Assembly: GCF_001021505.1 (NCBI RefSeq)
Contig: NZ_LDPO01000002.1
Span: 310,001-374,000 of the forward strand
Length of the DNA: 64,000 nt
Origin: Mycolicibacter heraklionensis
GTDB taxonomy: Bacteria; Actinomycetota; Actinomycetes; Mycobacteriales; Mycobacteriaceae
Direction: 5' to 3'
The notes under the pieces are model-generated. The model saw nothing but the letters and a program-made list of their open reading frames with translations, searched no databases and was not told the origin of the DNA. A program made the position numbers and the translations under genes. Each line of letters starts with the position of its first letter. Position 1 is the first letter of the stretch. Of the stretch, positions 41,238 through 53,190 are shown one piece after another.

Positions 41238-43283
41238 CTACAGGCCGCTCGGATAGGTTTCCGGGTTCTGCCCGGAAACCCAAAGGCTCGTGACCTCTAG
41301 AGGTTCCAGGGCGCGGGTGGTGCCGATATGAATGATCGCATCGAACTGGTCGGCGGACCTGGCGTGGAAGTAGTGGCTCTGTCGTTCGGTGGCGGGCTGG
41401 TAGATCACGCCGATGGCGCGGTTCAACCGGACGGCGCCGAGCGCGGCGGTCGCCTCGGACGGGGCGAGCGTCGACACGGCGAACTCCGCTTTGCCGGTGG
41501 CGTGCAAGAGCTCTTCGATGCTGCCGTTCAACGCCGGCCGCACGACCTTGTGTTCGGCGGGCCCGCCCCACTCGCTGGCGGCGGTGACGGTGCCGCTGTA
41601 GGTGCTGAAGCCGATGAGCCGCACCGCGTCGCCGTACCGCTGGCGCACCAACTGACCGAGTGTGAGCTGGCCGTCGGCGGACATCTCGGTCGCCCTGGCG
41701 TCACCGACATGAGAATTGTGGGCCCACACCACGATTCGGGCGGGCGGTGCACCGGGGGCGTCGATACGATGGTCGAGGTGGGCCAGTAGCGCGTCCAAGG
41801 TCTCCGCCATGTGCTGGTCGCGTAGGTTCCACGAGGTGACCCGACCGCTGAACATCGATCGGTAGTACACCTCGGCGTTGTGGACGGTGTGCGCGTTCTG
41901 CAGGGCGTCGAAGAGCGCGTCCGCAACGGTCAGTCCGTCACGTTCGGCGTAGCTCAGTGCGTTGCGCTGCAACTCGACCAGTTGCTCGATTGCCTCCCGC
42001 TCACAGGACGGTCCAGCGCCGAACGCCGCACCATATCCGTAGGCCTGACCGTCGTCGGCGCCGGTGTGGTCGAAACACGCGTAGCGGCGTCGCGCGCGGG
42101 TCGCCGCGGCCGGGTCCATCGTCTCCAGGTAGCTGATCACCGCCTGCATCGAACGGTGCAGGCTGTAGAGGTCCAATCCGTAGAATCCGGCTTGCCGGCC
42201 GAGGGATCCGGAGCGCTCATTGTGGGCGCGCAGCCAGTCGACGAAGTCACGGACCACGGTGTTGCGCCACATCCACGCCGGGAAACGCTCGAATCCGCTC
42301 AGCGCCGCATCGGCGTCGGTGTCCTCCCCCAAGCCGCGAACGTAGCGGTTGACCCGGTAGGCGTCCGGCCAGTCCGCCTCGGCGGCAACGGCACAGAACC
42401 CCTTTTCCTCGATCAGCCATCGGGTGATCTCCGCGCGTGCCGCGTAGAACTCGTGCGTGCCGTGCGAGCTCTCACCGATCAGCACGATGCGGGCGTCGCC
42501 GATCAGCTCCTCCAACATCGCCCGCGGCGGGACACCGGCCGGGGCATCGATCGCGGCCCCGCGAATCGCCTCGACCGCGGTGGGCCCCGGCTCCCCGCGG
42601 GTGGCCGGGGTGGCCAACAGCGTGCGGACCTCCTCGTCGCTGACCTGGCTGAAGTCCCAGAACGACTCGCCGACCGCACGAAACGGGGTGGGCATGGTGG
42701 CGCACACCACGTCGTCGACCAGACCGGCGAATTCCCGGCAGGTCGATTCGGGAGCCGCCGGAACGGCGATCACGATGTGTGCGGGCTCGGCGTCCCGCAG
42801 CGCCTGCACGGCCGCGAGCATGCTGGCGCCAGTGGCCAGCCCGTCGTCGACCAGGATGACGGTCTTACCGGCAACGGCTACCGGTGGCCGCCCGTCCCGG
42901 TAGACCGACTCGCGCCGGGCCAGCTCACGGCCTTCCCGCTCAGCGATGTCACGCAGCTGCTGGGGGCTGATCCGCAGACCGCGCACCACGTCGTCGTTGA
43001 GCACCACCCGGCCGCCGCTGGCGAGCGCTCCCGCCGCGAACTCTTCGTGGCCGGGCGCACCCAGTTTGCGAACGATGAAGGCGTCCAACGGTGCCCCGAG
43101 TGCGGCCGCGACCTCCCAGGCCACCGGTATGCCTCCCCGCGCCAGACCGAGCACGATCACGTCGTCGCGGCCCCGGTAGGCCGTCAAGAGTCCGGCCAGC
43201 ACACGTCCGGCTTCGCGACGGTCGCGAAACAGTCGCCGCGCCCGTGGGCTTCTGACATCCGTTGTCTCGGTCATCTCCGTCAC
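41238..43283 (-). CDS. Phosphoribosyltransferase / erythromycin-esterase fusion (Rv2030c type)
   Basis: A 681-residue two-domain protein with the architecture of Rv2030c, a DosR-regulon member in M. tuberculosis. Residues 15-220 form a type I phosphoribosyltransferase with the PRPP loop [13 protein letters not shown] (142-154). Residues 255-670 form an erythromycin-esterase-like domain with [10 protein letters not shown] (270-279) and further conserved His and Glu residues. The reaction is not known. Start GTG 43283; ATG 43274 is possible. The gene faces the Hsp20 gene across 236 bp holding two DosR-like boxes, one oriented to each. Confidence 0.9.
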   Translation of the reverse strand: MTEMTETTDVRSPRARRLFRDRREAGRVLAGLLTAYRGRDDVIVLGLARGGIPVAWEVAAALGAPLDAFIVRKLGAPGHEEFAAGALASGGRVVLNDDVVRGLRISPQQLRDIAEREGRELARRESVYRDGRPPVAVAGKTVILVDDGLATGASMLAAVQALRDAEPAHIVIAVPAAPESTCREFAGLVDDVVCATMPTPFRAVGESFWDFSQVSDEEVRTLLATPATRGEPGPTAVEAIRGAAIDAPAGVPPRAMLEELIGDARIVLIGESSHGTHEFYAARAEITRWLIEEKGFCAVAAEADWPDAYRVNRYVRGLGEDTDADAALSGFERFPAWMWRNTVVRDFVDWLRAHNERSGSLGRQAGFYGLDLYSLHRSMQAVISYLETMDPAAATRARRRYACFDHTGADDGQAYGYGAAFGAGPSCEREAIEQLVELQRNALSYAERDGLTVADALFDALQNAHTVHNAEVYYRSMFSGRVTSWNLRDQHMAETLDALLAHLDHRIDAPGAPPARIVVWAHNSHVGDARATEMSADGQLTLGQLVRQRYGDAVRLIGFSTYSGTVTAASEWGGPAEHKVVRPALNGSIEELLHATGKAEFAVSTLAPSEATAALGAVRLNRAIGVIYQPATERQSHYFHARSADQFDAIIHIGTTRALEPLEVTSLWVSGQNPETYPSGL

Positions 43284-43351
43284 CGCCGTCGTGCCTCAGT
43301 CGGTCGCCGTCGCACAACACCACTGTGCTCCGGGGCCACCGCCCGATGCCA

Positions 43352-43365
43352 GGGCCCGAAGTCCC
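43352..43365 (-). promoter_or_regulatory. DosR-like box facing the fusion gene
   Basis: Minus strand GGGACTTCGGGCCC matches the DosR core GGGACTWWAGTCCC at 11 of 14 positions. Its centre is about 75 bp upstream of the fusion-gene start. The core GGACTTCGGGCCC is nearly identical to box 43445-43458 read on the plus strand. Confidence 0.6.
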
Positions 43366-43444
43366 CGCCCGGCGGGGCCGTTCGTCAGCGTCGCCCAGTG
43401 CCGCCGACCGTGCCCCGATTGACGACGAGCATCCCTACCCACAG

Positions 43445-43458
43445 AGGACTTCCGGCCC
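43445..43458 (+). promoter_or_regulatory. DosR-like box facing hsp20
   Basis: AGGACTTCCGGCCC matches the DosR core at 10 of 14 positions and is centred about 68 bp upstream of the Hsp20 ATG. It shares 12 of 13 core bases (GGACTTCNGGCCC) with the opposite-facing box at 43352-43365. Confidence 0.55.
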
Positions 43459-43519
43459 TGCCCGGAGAGTTTCGGGGCGAGTGGAATCGGAAGTATCCCA
43501 ACGAGAGGAAGGACAAACC

Positions 43520-43954
43520 ATGAACGACCTGCAAACCCGGCGGCAGCCACGGTCGCTGCTCCCGGAGTTGTCCGAACTGTTCAGCGGGTTCCCGTCCTGG
43601 GCCGGGCGCTGGCCCGTGCTGGAAGGGAACCTGATTCGGCTGGAAGACCAGATGGAGGAGGGCCACTACGTGGTGCGCGCCGAGCTGCCTGGCATCGATC
43701 CGGCCAAGGACGTCGACGTCACCGTGCATGACGGTCAGCTGACCATCAAGGCCGAGCGCACCGAGAGCAAAGAGGTCAAGGGCCGCTCGGAGTTCTCCTA
43801 CGGCTCCTTCGTCCGGTCGGTCACGCTGCCGGCGGGCGCCGACGAGGACGACATCAAAGCCAGCTACGACAAAGGCATCCTGACCGTTTCGGTGGCGGTC
43901 AGCGAGCCGGCGACCCCAGCCGAAAAGCACATCAAGGTACAGGCCACCAGCTGA
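43520..43954 (+). CDS. hspX: Small heat-shock protein, alpha-crystallin type (HspX/Acr-like)
   Basis: ATP-independent holdase chaperone of the Hsp20 family, 144 residues, the same length as M. tuberculosis HspX (Rv2031c). It shares LPELSELFSGFPSWAG at the N-terminus and the crystallin core ELPGIDPAKDVDVTVHDGQL, SEFSYGSFVRSVTLP and DDIKASYDKGILTVSVAVSE. ATG 43520 follows GAGAGGAAGGA. The frame extends upstream, but that part has no family similarity. It is cotranscribed with the universal stress protein 24 bp downstream. DosR-like boxes precede it. Confidence 0.94.
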   Translation: MNDLQTRRQPRSLLPELSELFSGFPSWAGRWPVLEGNLIRLEDQMEEGHYVVRAELPGIDPAKDVDVTVHDGQLTIKAERTESKEVKGRSEFSYGSFVRSVTLPAGADEDDIKASYDKGILTVSVAVSEPATPAEKHIKVQATS

Positions 43955-43978
43955 GCTGGTTGCCGGAGTGGAGTCGAA

Positions 43979-44881
43979 ATGTCTGGTACCACAGCGGGTT
44001 CCGGAATCATTGTCGGGGTCGACGGATCGCCGGCCTCGCGTGAGGCCATCCGGTGGGCCGTCCGCGAGGCGAAGCTGCGCAATGTCGCGCTGAGCATCGT
44101 GCACGCAGTTCCGCCGGTGCCCCACGCCGCGGTGGAGTTCGTCTCCGCCGCCGGCCTGGACGCTGTGCAACAGGAGCGGGTCGCCGAGGGACAGCGGGTG
44201 ATCTCCGACGCGATCGACCTCGCCCGGGCTGCGGAGGCCGAAACTCCTGGCCGCCCGCTGGATGTCAGCGGTGAGGTGATCGAGGGCCCTGCGGTGCCGA
44301 CCCTGGTGGACCTGTCCAAAGCGGCGCGCCTGATGGTGGTCGGCCCGCGTGGTCTGGGCATGATCGGTGAGATCCTGCTCGGATCGGTCACTACGGAGTT
44401 GGTGCGCAATGCGCACTGCCCGGTCGCAGTCATCCACGGCCGGGCGGCCACCGCGGCCCAGCCGAACCGGCTGCCGGTGGTCGTGGGGATCGACGGATCC
44501 CCGACGTCCGCGCTCGCCACCGAGATCGCTTTCGACGAGGCGTCATGGCGTGGCGTGGACTTGATCGCCGTGCACGCCAGCGTGGACGGGTCCGCGCTGG
44601 CACTTCCCGATGCGGAGTGGGCTGCGTTGACGGGCGGCTCCGAGGCAGTACTGGCGGAATGCCTGGCCGGCTTCCAGGAGCGCTACCCAGACGTGACGGT
44701 ACATCGCCTACTGGTACTCGACCGCCCGGCCAGGCACCTCATCGATCATTCCAAGTCGGCGCAGCTGGTCGTCGTCGGCAGCCATGGCCGGGGTGGTTTC
44801 GCGGGGATGCTACTGGGCTCGGTGAGCAACGCCGTGGTCCACGCGTCCCAGACGCCGGTGATCGTGGCGCGGGCGGGCTGA
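43979..44881 (+). CDS. Tandem-domain universal stress protein
   Basis: A 300-residue protein with two USP domains (about 10-140 and 155-298), the class abundant in the DosR regulon (Rv2005c, Rv2028c, Rv2623). Each domain ends with an ATP-binding GxxG-9x-GS: VGPRGLGMIGEILLGSVT and VGSHGRGGFAGMLLGSVS. Walker-like VGVDGSPAS and VGIDGSPTS start the two halves. ATG 43979 follows GGAGTGGAG and lies 24 bp after hspX. It converges on secG. Confidence 0.93.
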   Translation: MSGTTAGSGIIVGVDGSPASREAIRWAVREAKLRNVALSIVHAVPPVPHAAVEFVSAAGLDAVQQERVAEGQRVISDAIDLARAAEAETPGRPLDVSGEVIEGPAVPTLVDLSKAARLMVVGPRGLGMIGEILLGSVTTELVRNAHCPVAVIHGRAATAAQPNRLPVVVGIDGSPTSALATEIAFDEASWRGVDLIAVHASVDGSALALPDAEWAALTGGSEAVLAECLAGFQERYPDVTVHRLLVLDRPARHLIDHSKSAQLVVVGSHGRGGFAGMLLGSVSNAVVHASQTPVIVARAG

Positions 44882-44898
44882 CCCGCTCGATCTGGGTG

Positions 44899-44947
44899 CG
44901 GTGGGCCGTCAGCTGTACTTGATCAGCAGGCCCACCGCGATGATCGA
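44899..44947. terminator. Inverted repeat at the USP-secG convergent junction
   Basis: CGGTGGGCC (44899-44907) and GGCCCACCG (44939-44947) are perfect 9-bp arms separated by 31 nt. The right arm is inside the secG coding end. It may help termination of both genes; the long loop lowers confidence. Confidence 0.3.
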
Positions 44948-45142
44948 GATCAACCAGATGGCGATGACGAAATAGGTCAACCGGTCCAGGTTCTTCTCGA
45001 CCACGGTGGAGCCGGACAGGCTGGACTGCACGCCGCCGCCGAACAGGGTCGACAGGCCGCCGCCCTTGGCGCGGTGCAGCAGCACCAGCAGGATCACCAG
45101 CAGGCTGGTGATCACCAAGAGAATCTGCAGCGTCAAGATCAT
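44909..45142 (-). CDS. secG: SecG preprotein translocase subunit
   Basis: Small SecYEG channel subunit, 77 residues, with two membrane helices (about 3-22 and 55-75) and the conserved loop LLHRAKGGGLSTLFGGG. It is last in the gap-pgk-tpiA-secG run, as Rv1440 is in M. tuberculosis. The start is ATG 45142, 43 bp after tpiA. Confidence 0.93.
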   Translation of the reverse strand: MILTLQILLVITSLLVILLVLLHRAKGGGLSTLFGGGVQSSLSGSTVVEKNLDRLTYFVIAIWLISIIAVGLLIKYS

Positions 45143-45185
45143 GCCGCTACCCTACCGTTCGCCCTGTGCCGGCCCCGGTGCTGGG

Positions 45186-45971
45186 TCACGGCAACGGCCC
45201 GCCGGCGGCCAGCGCCGCCAGCATCGCGAACTGCTCACCGTCGAGCGACGCGCCGCCCACCAGGCCCCCGTCCACATCGGGCTGGCCGATGAGTTCGCCG
45301 ACGTTCTTGGCGTTGACCGAACCGCCGTAGAGCACCCGGACGGTGTCGGCGATCTTGGGCGAGGCGAGCTTGCCCAGCTCGCCGCGTACGGCCGCGCACA
45401 CCTCCTGTGCGTCGGCCGCGCTGGCCACCCGGCCGGTGCCGATCGCCCACACCGGCTCGTAGGCGATCACGCTCGCGCCGATCTGCTCGGCGCTCAGCCC
45501 GGCCACCGAGCCGCGCAACTGCTCCAGGCAGTACTCAACGTGGTTGCCGGCTTCCCGGATCTCCAGGTGCTCGCCGATGCAGATGATCGGGGTCAGGCCG
45601 TGCTTGAGGGCGGCGGCGGCCTTCGCGGCGACCAGCGCGTCGTCCTCACCGTGGTAACTGCGCCGTTCGGAGTGCCCGACGACGACGAAGGTGCAGCCCA
45701 GCTTGGCCAGGAACGCGCCGCTGACCTCCCCGGTGTAGGCGCCCGCGTCATGCTGCGATAGGTCCTGGGCGCCGAAGGTCAGCCGGAGCTTGTCCCCGTC
45801 GACCAGCGTCTGCACGCTGCGCAGGTCGGTGAACGGCGGCAGCACCGTTACATCGACCTTGTCGAAGTACTTGTCCGGCAGCGCGAAAGCCACCTTCTGC
45901 ACCAGTGCGATCGCCTCGAAGTGGTTCAGGTTCATCTTCCAGTTGCCGGCGATCAGCGGCTTACGACTCAT
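45186..45971 (-). CDS. tpiA: Triosephosphate isomerase
   Basis: Interconverts glyceraldehyde-3-phosphate and dihydroxyacetone phosphate. The 261 residues carry the catalytic Lys12 (NWKMN), His100 (VVGHSERR) and Glu172 ([10 protein letters not shown]) and the flexible phosphate loop. ATG 45971 overlaps the pgk TGA (ATGA). It corresponds to Rv1438. Confidence 0.96.
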   Translation of the reverse strand: MSRKPLIAGNWKMNLNHFEAIALVQKVAFALPDKYFDKVDVTVLPPFTDLRSVQTLVDGDKLRLTFGAQDLSQHDAGAYTGEVSGAFLAKLGCTFVVVGHSERRSYHGEDDALVAAKAAAALKHGLTPIICIGEHLEIREAGNHVEYCLEQLRGSVAGLSAEQIGASVIAYEPVWAIGTGRVASAADAQEVCAAVRGELGKLASPKIADTVRVLYGGSVNAKNVGELIGQPDVDGGLVGGASLDGEQFAMLAALAAGGPLP

Positions 45972-47203
45972 GACGACCCTCCGGTTTCCAGTACCTGTAG
46001 GCCTGGCAGTGGTTTGCCCTCAAGGTATTCCAGGGACGCCCCGCCGCCGGTGGAGATGTGCGAGAAGCCGTCCTCCGGCAGGCCCAGCGCGCGTACCGCG
46101 GCAGCGGAGTCGCCCCCGCCGACGACGCTGAAGGCGCCCTTGGCCGTGGCGGCGGCGATCGCCTCGGCCACTCCCCTGGTGCCGGCCTCGAACGCCGGGA
46201 ACTCGAACACGCCCATCGGCCCGTTCCAGAAGATGGTCTTGGCGTTGCCCAGCAGCGCGGCGAATCGTTCCACCGAACCGGGGCCGACATCCAGGCCCAT
46301 CTTGGTGTCCGGGATGGCGTCTGCGGCCACGACCTCGCCGGTGGCGGCGGCGTCGAACTTATCGGCGACGACGATGTCCACCGGCAGCCGCAGCACATCG
46401 GCGTAGTCATCGAGCAGTTGCCGGCAGGTGTCCACCATGTCGGCCTCCAGCAGCGAGGTCCCGACCTGAAGGCCTTGGGCCGCCAGGAAGGTGAAGCACA
46501 TGCCGCCGCCGATCACGATGCTGTCGGCCTTGGTCGCCAGCGACTTGATCACGCCCAGCTTGTCGGAGACCTTCGACCCGCCCAGCACCACCGCATAAGG
46601 CCGCTCCGTCGACTCGGTCAGCTGCTGCAACACCTGGATTTCCGCGGCGACCAGCGTCCCGGCGTACGACGGAAGCAGCGTGGCGATGTCGTAGACGGAG
46701 GCCTGCTTGCGGTGCACCACACCGAATCCGTCGGAGACGAAGGCCCCCGGCGAACCGTCCGGCGCGGCGACCAGCTCGGCCAGTGCCCGGGCCAGAGCCA
46801 GGCGTTCGTTGTCGTCCTTGCTGGTCTCCCGCGGGTCGAAGCGGATGTTCTCCAGCAGCAGCACGTCGCCGTCGGTCAGGCCTTCGGCGCGGGCCAGGGC
46901 ATCGGTGCCGACCACGTCACCGGCCAGCTGGACGTGCCGGCCCAACTGCTCGCCGAGCGCGGCCGCGACCGGCGCCAGCGACAGTTTGGGGTCCGGACCG
47001 TCCTTGGGGCGGCCCAGGTGCGCGGTCACCACGACCTTGGCGCCGGCGTCGACCAACGCGCGCAGCGTGGGCACCGACGCGGTGATCCGGCCCAGGTCGG
47101 TGATCTTTCCATCGTCGAGCGGGACATTCAGGTCGGAGCGCACCAGCACGCCCCGCCCCGTTACACCCTCGGCGATCAGGTCTTGGACTGACTTGACGGC
47201 CAC
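45968..47203 (-). CDS. pgk: Phosphoglycerate kinase
   Basis: Glycolytic kinase of 411 residues. The N-domain has [14 protein letters not shown] and TAHLGRPK; the C-domain has the nucleotide-binding [12 protein letters not shown] and the glycine-rich [14 protein letters not shown] 47203 ([13 protein letters not shown]) gives the family start and lies 7 bp after the gap stop; in-frame codons upstream overlap gap. It corresponds to Rv1437. Confidence 0.96.
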   Translation of the reverse strand: MAVKSVQDLIAEGVTGRGVLVRSDLNVPLDDGKITDLGRITASVPTLRALVDAGAKVVVTAHLGRPKDGPDPKLSLAPVAAALGEQLGRHVQLAGDVVGTDALARAEGLTDGDVLLLENIRFDPRETSKDDNERLALARALAELVAAPDGSPGAFVSDGFGVVHRKQASVYDIATLLPSYAGTLVAAEIQVLQQLTESTERPYAVVLGGSKVSDKLGVIKSLATKADSIVIGGGMCFTFLAAQGLQVGTSLLEADMVDTCRQLLDDYADVLRLPVDIVVADKFDAAATGEVVAADAIPDTKMGLDVGPGSVERFAALLGNAKTIFWNGPMGVFEFPAFEAGTRGVAEAIAAATAKGAFSVVGGGDSAAAVRALGLPEDGFSHISTGGGASLEYLEGKPLPGLQVLETGGSS

Positions 47204-47210
47204 GATCGCG

Positions 47211-50043
<2,833 letters not shown>

Positions 50044-50075
50044 GCTGTCCTCACTCCCTGCCGTGTGCCCGTTCT

Positions 50076-50081
50076 GTTATA
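50076..50081 (-). promoter_or_regulatory. -10 element TATAAC before the DUF3556-like gene
   Basis: Minus strand TATAAC fits the mycobacterial -10 and lies 32 bp upstream of the ATG, with GGGAG in between. It suggests the gene has its own promoter after whiA. Confidence 0.4.
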
Positions 50082-50118
50082 GCGGTAAGTGCAGGCGTGG
50101 GAAGTGGTTTCGGCTCCG

Positions 50119-51096
50119 CTAGGCGTCTTCCAGCAGCTCCGGGGTGACCGCGGACTCGGTGTCGGGAATACCGTCCTGCTTGGCCTTGCGGTCGGCCATC
50201 GACAAAAGCCGCCGGATCCGCCCCGCCACCGCGTCTTTGGTCATCGGCGGGTCGGCCAGCCGGCCCAGTTCCTCCAGGGATGCCTGCCGGTGCTCGACGC
50301 GCAGCTTGCCGGCCGAAGCCAGATGATCGGGCACGGTGTCGCCGAGGATCGCCAGTGCACGTTCCACCCGCGCCGCCGCGGCCACCGCCGCCCGCGCGGA
50401 GCGGCGCAGGTTGGCGTCGTCGAAGTTGGCCAGCCGGTTGGCGGTCGCACGCACCTCACGGCGGATCCGGCGCTCCTCCCAGACCAGCCGGGTGTCCTGG
50501 GCGCCCATCCGGGTCAGCAGCGCCCCGATCGCCTCGCCATCGCGCACCACCACGCGGTCCGCACCACGCACCTCGCGGGCCTTGGCGCTGACCCCGAGCC
50601 GGCGGGCCGCGCCGACCAGAGCCAGGGCGGCCTCCGGGCCGGGGCAGCCGACCTCCAGAGCCGACGAGCGACCCGGCTCGGTGAGCGAACCGTGCGCCAA
50701 AAACGCTCCCCGCCAGGCAGCTTCGGCATCAGCGACACTGCCGCCGACCACCTGGGCGGGCAGACCGCGCACTGGGCGCCCGCGCAGGTCCAACAGCCCG
50801 GTCTGACGGGCCAGAGCTTCACCGTCCTTCGTCACGCGCAGCACGTAGCGGGTGCTCTTACGCATTCCGCTGGCCGTCAGCACGTGCACGATCGCGTTGT
50901 AGCCGTACAGGTCGAAAATGTCCTTGCGTAGCCGCCGCGCGATGACCCCCAGGTCCACCTCGGCTTCGACCACGACCCGACCGGCCACGATGTGCAGTCC
51001 GCCGGCGAAGCGCAGCAGCGCCGCGACCTCGGCGCGGCGCGCACTCACCGAACTGACCACGAGACGGCTCAGCTCGTCCTTGACTTCGGCCGTCAT
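50119..51096 (-). CDS. whiA: WhiA sporulation/division regulator homologue
   Basis: DNA-binding protein of 325 residues with a degenerate LAGLIDADG homing-endonuclease-like fold (about 85-190, including [17 protein letters not shown]) and a C-terminal helix-turn-helix ([33 protein letters not shown]). It controls cell division genes in Streptomyces. ATG 51096 overlaps the cuvA stop (ATGA), and the N-terminus [13 protein letters not shown] agrees with Rv1423; the GTG at 51102 is less likely. Confidence 0.95.
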   Translation of the reverse strand: MTAEVKDELSRLVVSSVSARRAEVAALLRFAGGLHIVAGRVVVEAEVDLGVIARRLRKDIFDLYGYNAIVHVLTASGMRKSTRYVLRVTKDGEALARQTGLLDLRGRPVRGLPAQVVGGSVADAEAAWRGAFLAHGSLTEPGRSSALEVGCPGPEAALALVGAARRLGVSAKAREVRGADRVVVRDGEAIGALLTRMGAQDTRLVWEERRIRREVRATANRLANFDDANLRRSARAAVAAAARVERALAILGDTVPDHLASAGKLRVEHRQASLEELGRLADPPMTKDAVAGRIRRLLSMADRKAKQDGIPDTESAVTPELLEDA

Positions 51097-52172
51097 CGCC
51101 ACGACTTGTCACCTCCCGGCCCGAGCCCGCTCGGTCCACTCACGCCGGATTGCCGGCCCCCGCCCTCGGCCTGCGTCGCTACCGGCGTCGGAACGGTCAA
51201 CGTCGATGCGTCGATGCTCCGAACCCCGTCTAGCGCCGCCGCCAACTTTCCTGGGTCATGTAAAGGTGTACCAGGTCGGGCCACATCCACGAACCGAACC
51301 TCGGCACCGAACAAGTTGGCGGCACGCCGCAGCTGCTCACGCTCACGCTCGCTGGGCACCCGGCCTGCGTCGATGATGATGTGGTCCACGGTGAATCCGG
51401 GCGCGTGTTGAGCCAACACGTGTAGGTGGCGCTCGACGGAGAATCCCGCGGTCTCCCCCGGCTCGGCCACCAGGTTGAGCACCAGGGCGCGTCGGGCCGT
51501 GGTGTTCTGCAGCGCCGCGGCCAGTCCCGGCACCAGCAGATGCGGGATCACGCTGGTGAACCACGAGCCCGGGCCGAGTACCACCAGATCCGCGGACATG
51601 ATGGCGTCCACCGCTTGGCGGGTGGCCGGCGGGTTGCCGGGCAGCAGCCGCACCCGGCGTACCTTGCCCGGGGTGGTCGCGATGGCGACCTGCCCCCGGA
51701 TCAGCCGGAACAGTCGAGGGTCGGCTTCCAGCCCGGACACGTCGGCTTCGATCTGCAGCGCGATCGGGCACATCGGCAGCACTCGCCCCTTGACGCCCAG
51801 CATCCGGCCGAGTTCGTCGAGTGCGGCCACCGGGTCGGCGAGCACTTCGTTGAGACCGGCCAGCAGCAGATTGCCGATCGGATGCCCAGCGAGGGCGCCG
51901 CTGCCGCCGAACCGGTGCTGCAAGATGGTCGCCCACAGCTGGCCCGTCGGGGTGTCGGACGCCAGCGCCGCGAGTGCCATGCGCAGATCCCCGGGCGGTA
52001 CCACGTTCAGTTCGCCGCGCAGCCGGCCCGAGGAGCCGCCGTCGTCGGCGACGGTGACCACCGCGGTGACGTGCGGAGTCAGCCGGCGGGCAGCCGACAG
52101 CGTCGCGTACAGGCCGTGCCCACCACCGAGCGCGACGATGCTCGGGTTGCCGTTCGCGGGCTCAACGCTCAC
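51093..52172 (-). CDS. cuvA: YvcK/CuvA gluconeogenesis and cell-wall factor
   Basis: Protein of the YvcK family, 359 residues, counterpart of Rv1422 (CuvA), which is needed for normal shape and growth on gluconeogenic carbon. It has a Rossmann-like UPF0052 fold with [18 protein letters not shown] (14-31), [28 protein letters not shown] and [20 protein letters not shown] 52172 is used. The C-terminus is a Pro/Gly-rich tail ([18 protein letters not shown]). The 82-bp gap to rapZ holds an interspersed repeat. Confidence 0.93.
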   Translation of the reverse strand: MSVEPANGNPSIVALGGGHGLYATLSAARRLTPHVTAVVTVADDGGSSGRLRGELNVVPPGDLRMALAALASDTPTGQLWATILQHRFGGSGALAGHPIGNLLLAGLNEVLADPVAALDELGRMLGVKGRVLPMCPIALQIEADVSGLEADPRLFRLIRGQVAIATTPGKVRRVRLLPGNPPATRQAVDAIMSADLVVLGPGSWFTSVIPHLLVPGLAAALQNTTARRALVLNLVAEPGETAGFSVERHLHVLAQHAPGFTVDHIIIDAGRVPSEREREQLRRAANLFGAEVRFVDVARPGTPLHDPGKLAAALDGVRSIDASTLTVPTPVATQAEGGGRQSGVSGPSGLGPGGDKSWR

Positions 52173-52207
52173 TGGCGCCGCTCCTCCTCATCGCTCCGCA
52201 AGCTCCG

Positions 52208-52232
52208 TCCCCCGCAAGCGGGAGGTGCCCCC
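52208..52232 (-). repeat. 25-bp interspersed repeat, copy 2 (rapZ-cuvA gap)
   Basis: Read on the minus strand it is GGGGGCACCTCCCGCTTGCG followed by GGGGA, 24 of 25 identical with 6970-6994. It is untranslated here and forms a short stem (CCCGC/GCGGG). Confidence 0.7.
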
Positions 52233-52254
52233 ACTGCATCGTCGCCGGCGCAAC

Positions 52255-53190
52255 TCATTCGCGGCCCAGATCCCGGTGCAGCACCCGCACCGACAGCTCG
52301 TCGTTGTCGTCCTGGGCGTCCAGCAGTCGCGCCAGGGCCTCGGCGATGGCCACACTGCGGTGCTTGCCGCCGGTGCACCCGATGGCCAGGGTCATGTACC
52401 GCTTTCCCTCTCGTCGATAGCCGCCGACCATCAGGGCCAGAAGCCGGTGGTAGCCCGCGAGGAACTCATCGGCGCCCGGCTGGCTCAGCACGTAGTCGCG
52501 CACCGCCGGATGCTGCCCGGTGTGCGGACGTAATTCGTCGACCCAGTGCGGGTTGGGCAGGAAGCGCACGTCCATGACCATGTCGGCGTCCATCGGCAGC
52601 CCATACTTGAAGCCGAAGGACTCGACCGTGATGGACGTGGGAGCGCTGACCGCGTCACCGCCGAACATCTCCTCGATGCTCTCCCGCAGTTCGCGCACGC
52701 TGAGCACCGAGGTGTCGATGACCAGGTCGGCCACCGCGCGCACCGGCGCCAGCATGATCCGCTCGGCGGCGATGCCCTCGGTGAGGGTCTGCTGGCCCTG
52801 CAGCGGGTGGCTGCGCCGGTTGTGCTCGTAGCGGCGAATCAGTACGTCGTCGCTGGCCTCCATGAACAGCACGCGCGGGTTGATGCCGCGGGTGGCCAGT
52901 TCGGTGCGCACCGAGTCCAGGTCGCCGGTGAAACCGGCCGAGCGCACATCCATCACGACTGCCAGCTGGGTGATCCGGGAACCCGCCGCCAACCCCAGAT
53001 CCACCATGCGGGTGATCAGGTCCGGTGGCAGGTTGTCGGCGACGTACCAGCCCAGGTCCTCCAGTACCTTCGCCGCGGTGCCGCGCCCCGCGCCGGACAG
53101 ACCCGTCACCAGGACGACGTCGATGCCGGCGCCGTCTCCGGGGCCGGCGACATCGCGCTCCCGCACGCCTTTCGGTGATTCCGTGGTCAT
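52255..53190 (-). CDS. rapZ: RapZ/YvcJ family nucleotide-binding protein
   Basis: P-loop protein of 311 residues, counterpart of Rv1421. In enterobacteria RapZ controls glucosamine-6-phosphate synthase mRNA; in actinobacteria it is linked to envelope regulation. Walker A is GLSGAGRGT (30-38), with Arg where the usual Lys stands; this Arg is also found in the M. tuberculosis protein. The C-terminal domain has [23 protein letters not shown] and the [12 protein letters not shown] loop. ATG 53190 overlaps the uvrC stop. Confidence 0.94.
   Translation of the reverse strand: MTTESPKGVRERDVAGPGDGAGIDVVLVTGLSGAGRGTAAKVLEDLGWYVADNLPPDLITRMVDLGLAAGSRITQLAVVMDVRSAGFTGDLDSVRTELATRGINPRVLFMEASDDVLIRRYEHNRRSHPLQGQQTLTEGIAAERIMLAPVRAVADLVIDTSVLSVRELRESIEEMFGGDAVSAPTSITVESFGFKYGLPMDADMVMDVRFLPNPHWVDELRPHTGQHPAVRDYVLSQPGADEFLAGYHRLLALMVGGYRREGKRYMTLAIGCTGGKHRSVAIAEALARLLDAQDDNDELSVRVLHRDLGRE

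Noticed and set aside
43363..43377. CCCCGCC-C-GGCGGGG palindrome as a terminator
   Set aside because: It lies in a divergent promoter with no gene ending there, and it partly overlaps the DosR-like box; GC-rich chance pairing is likely.
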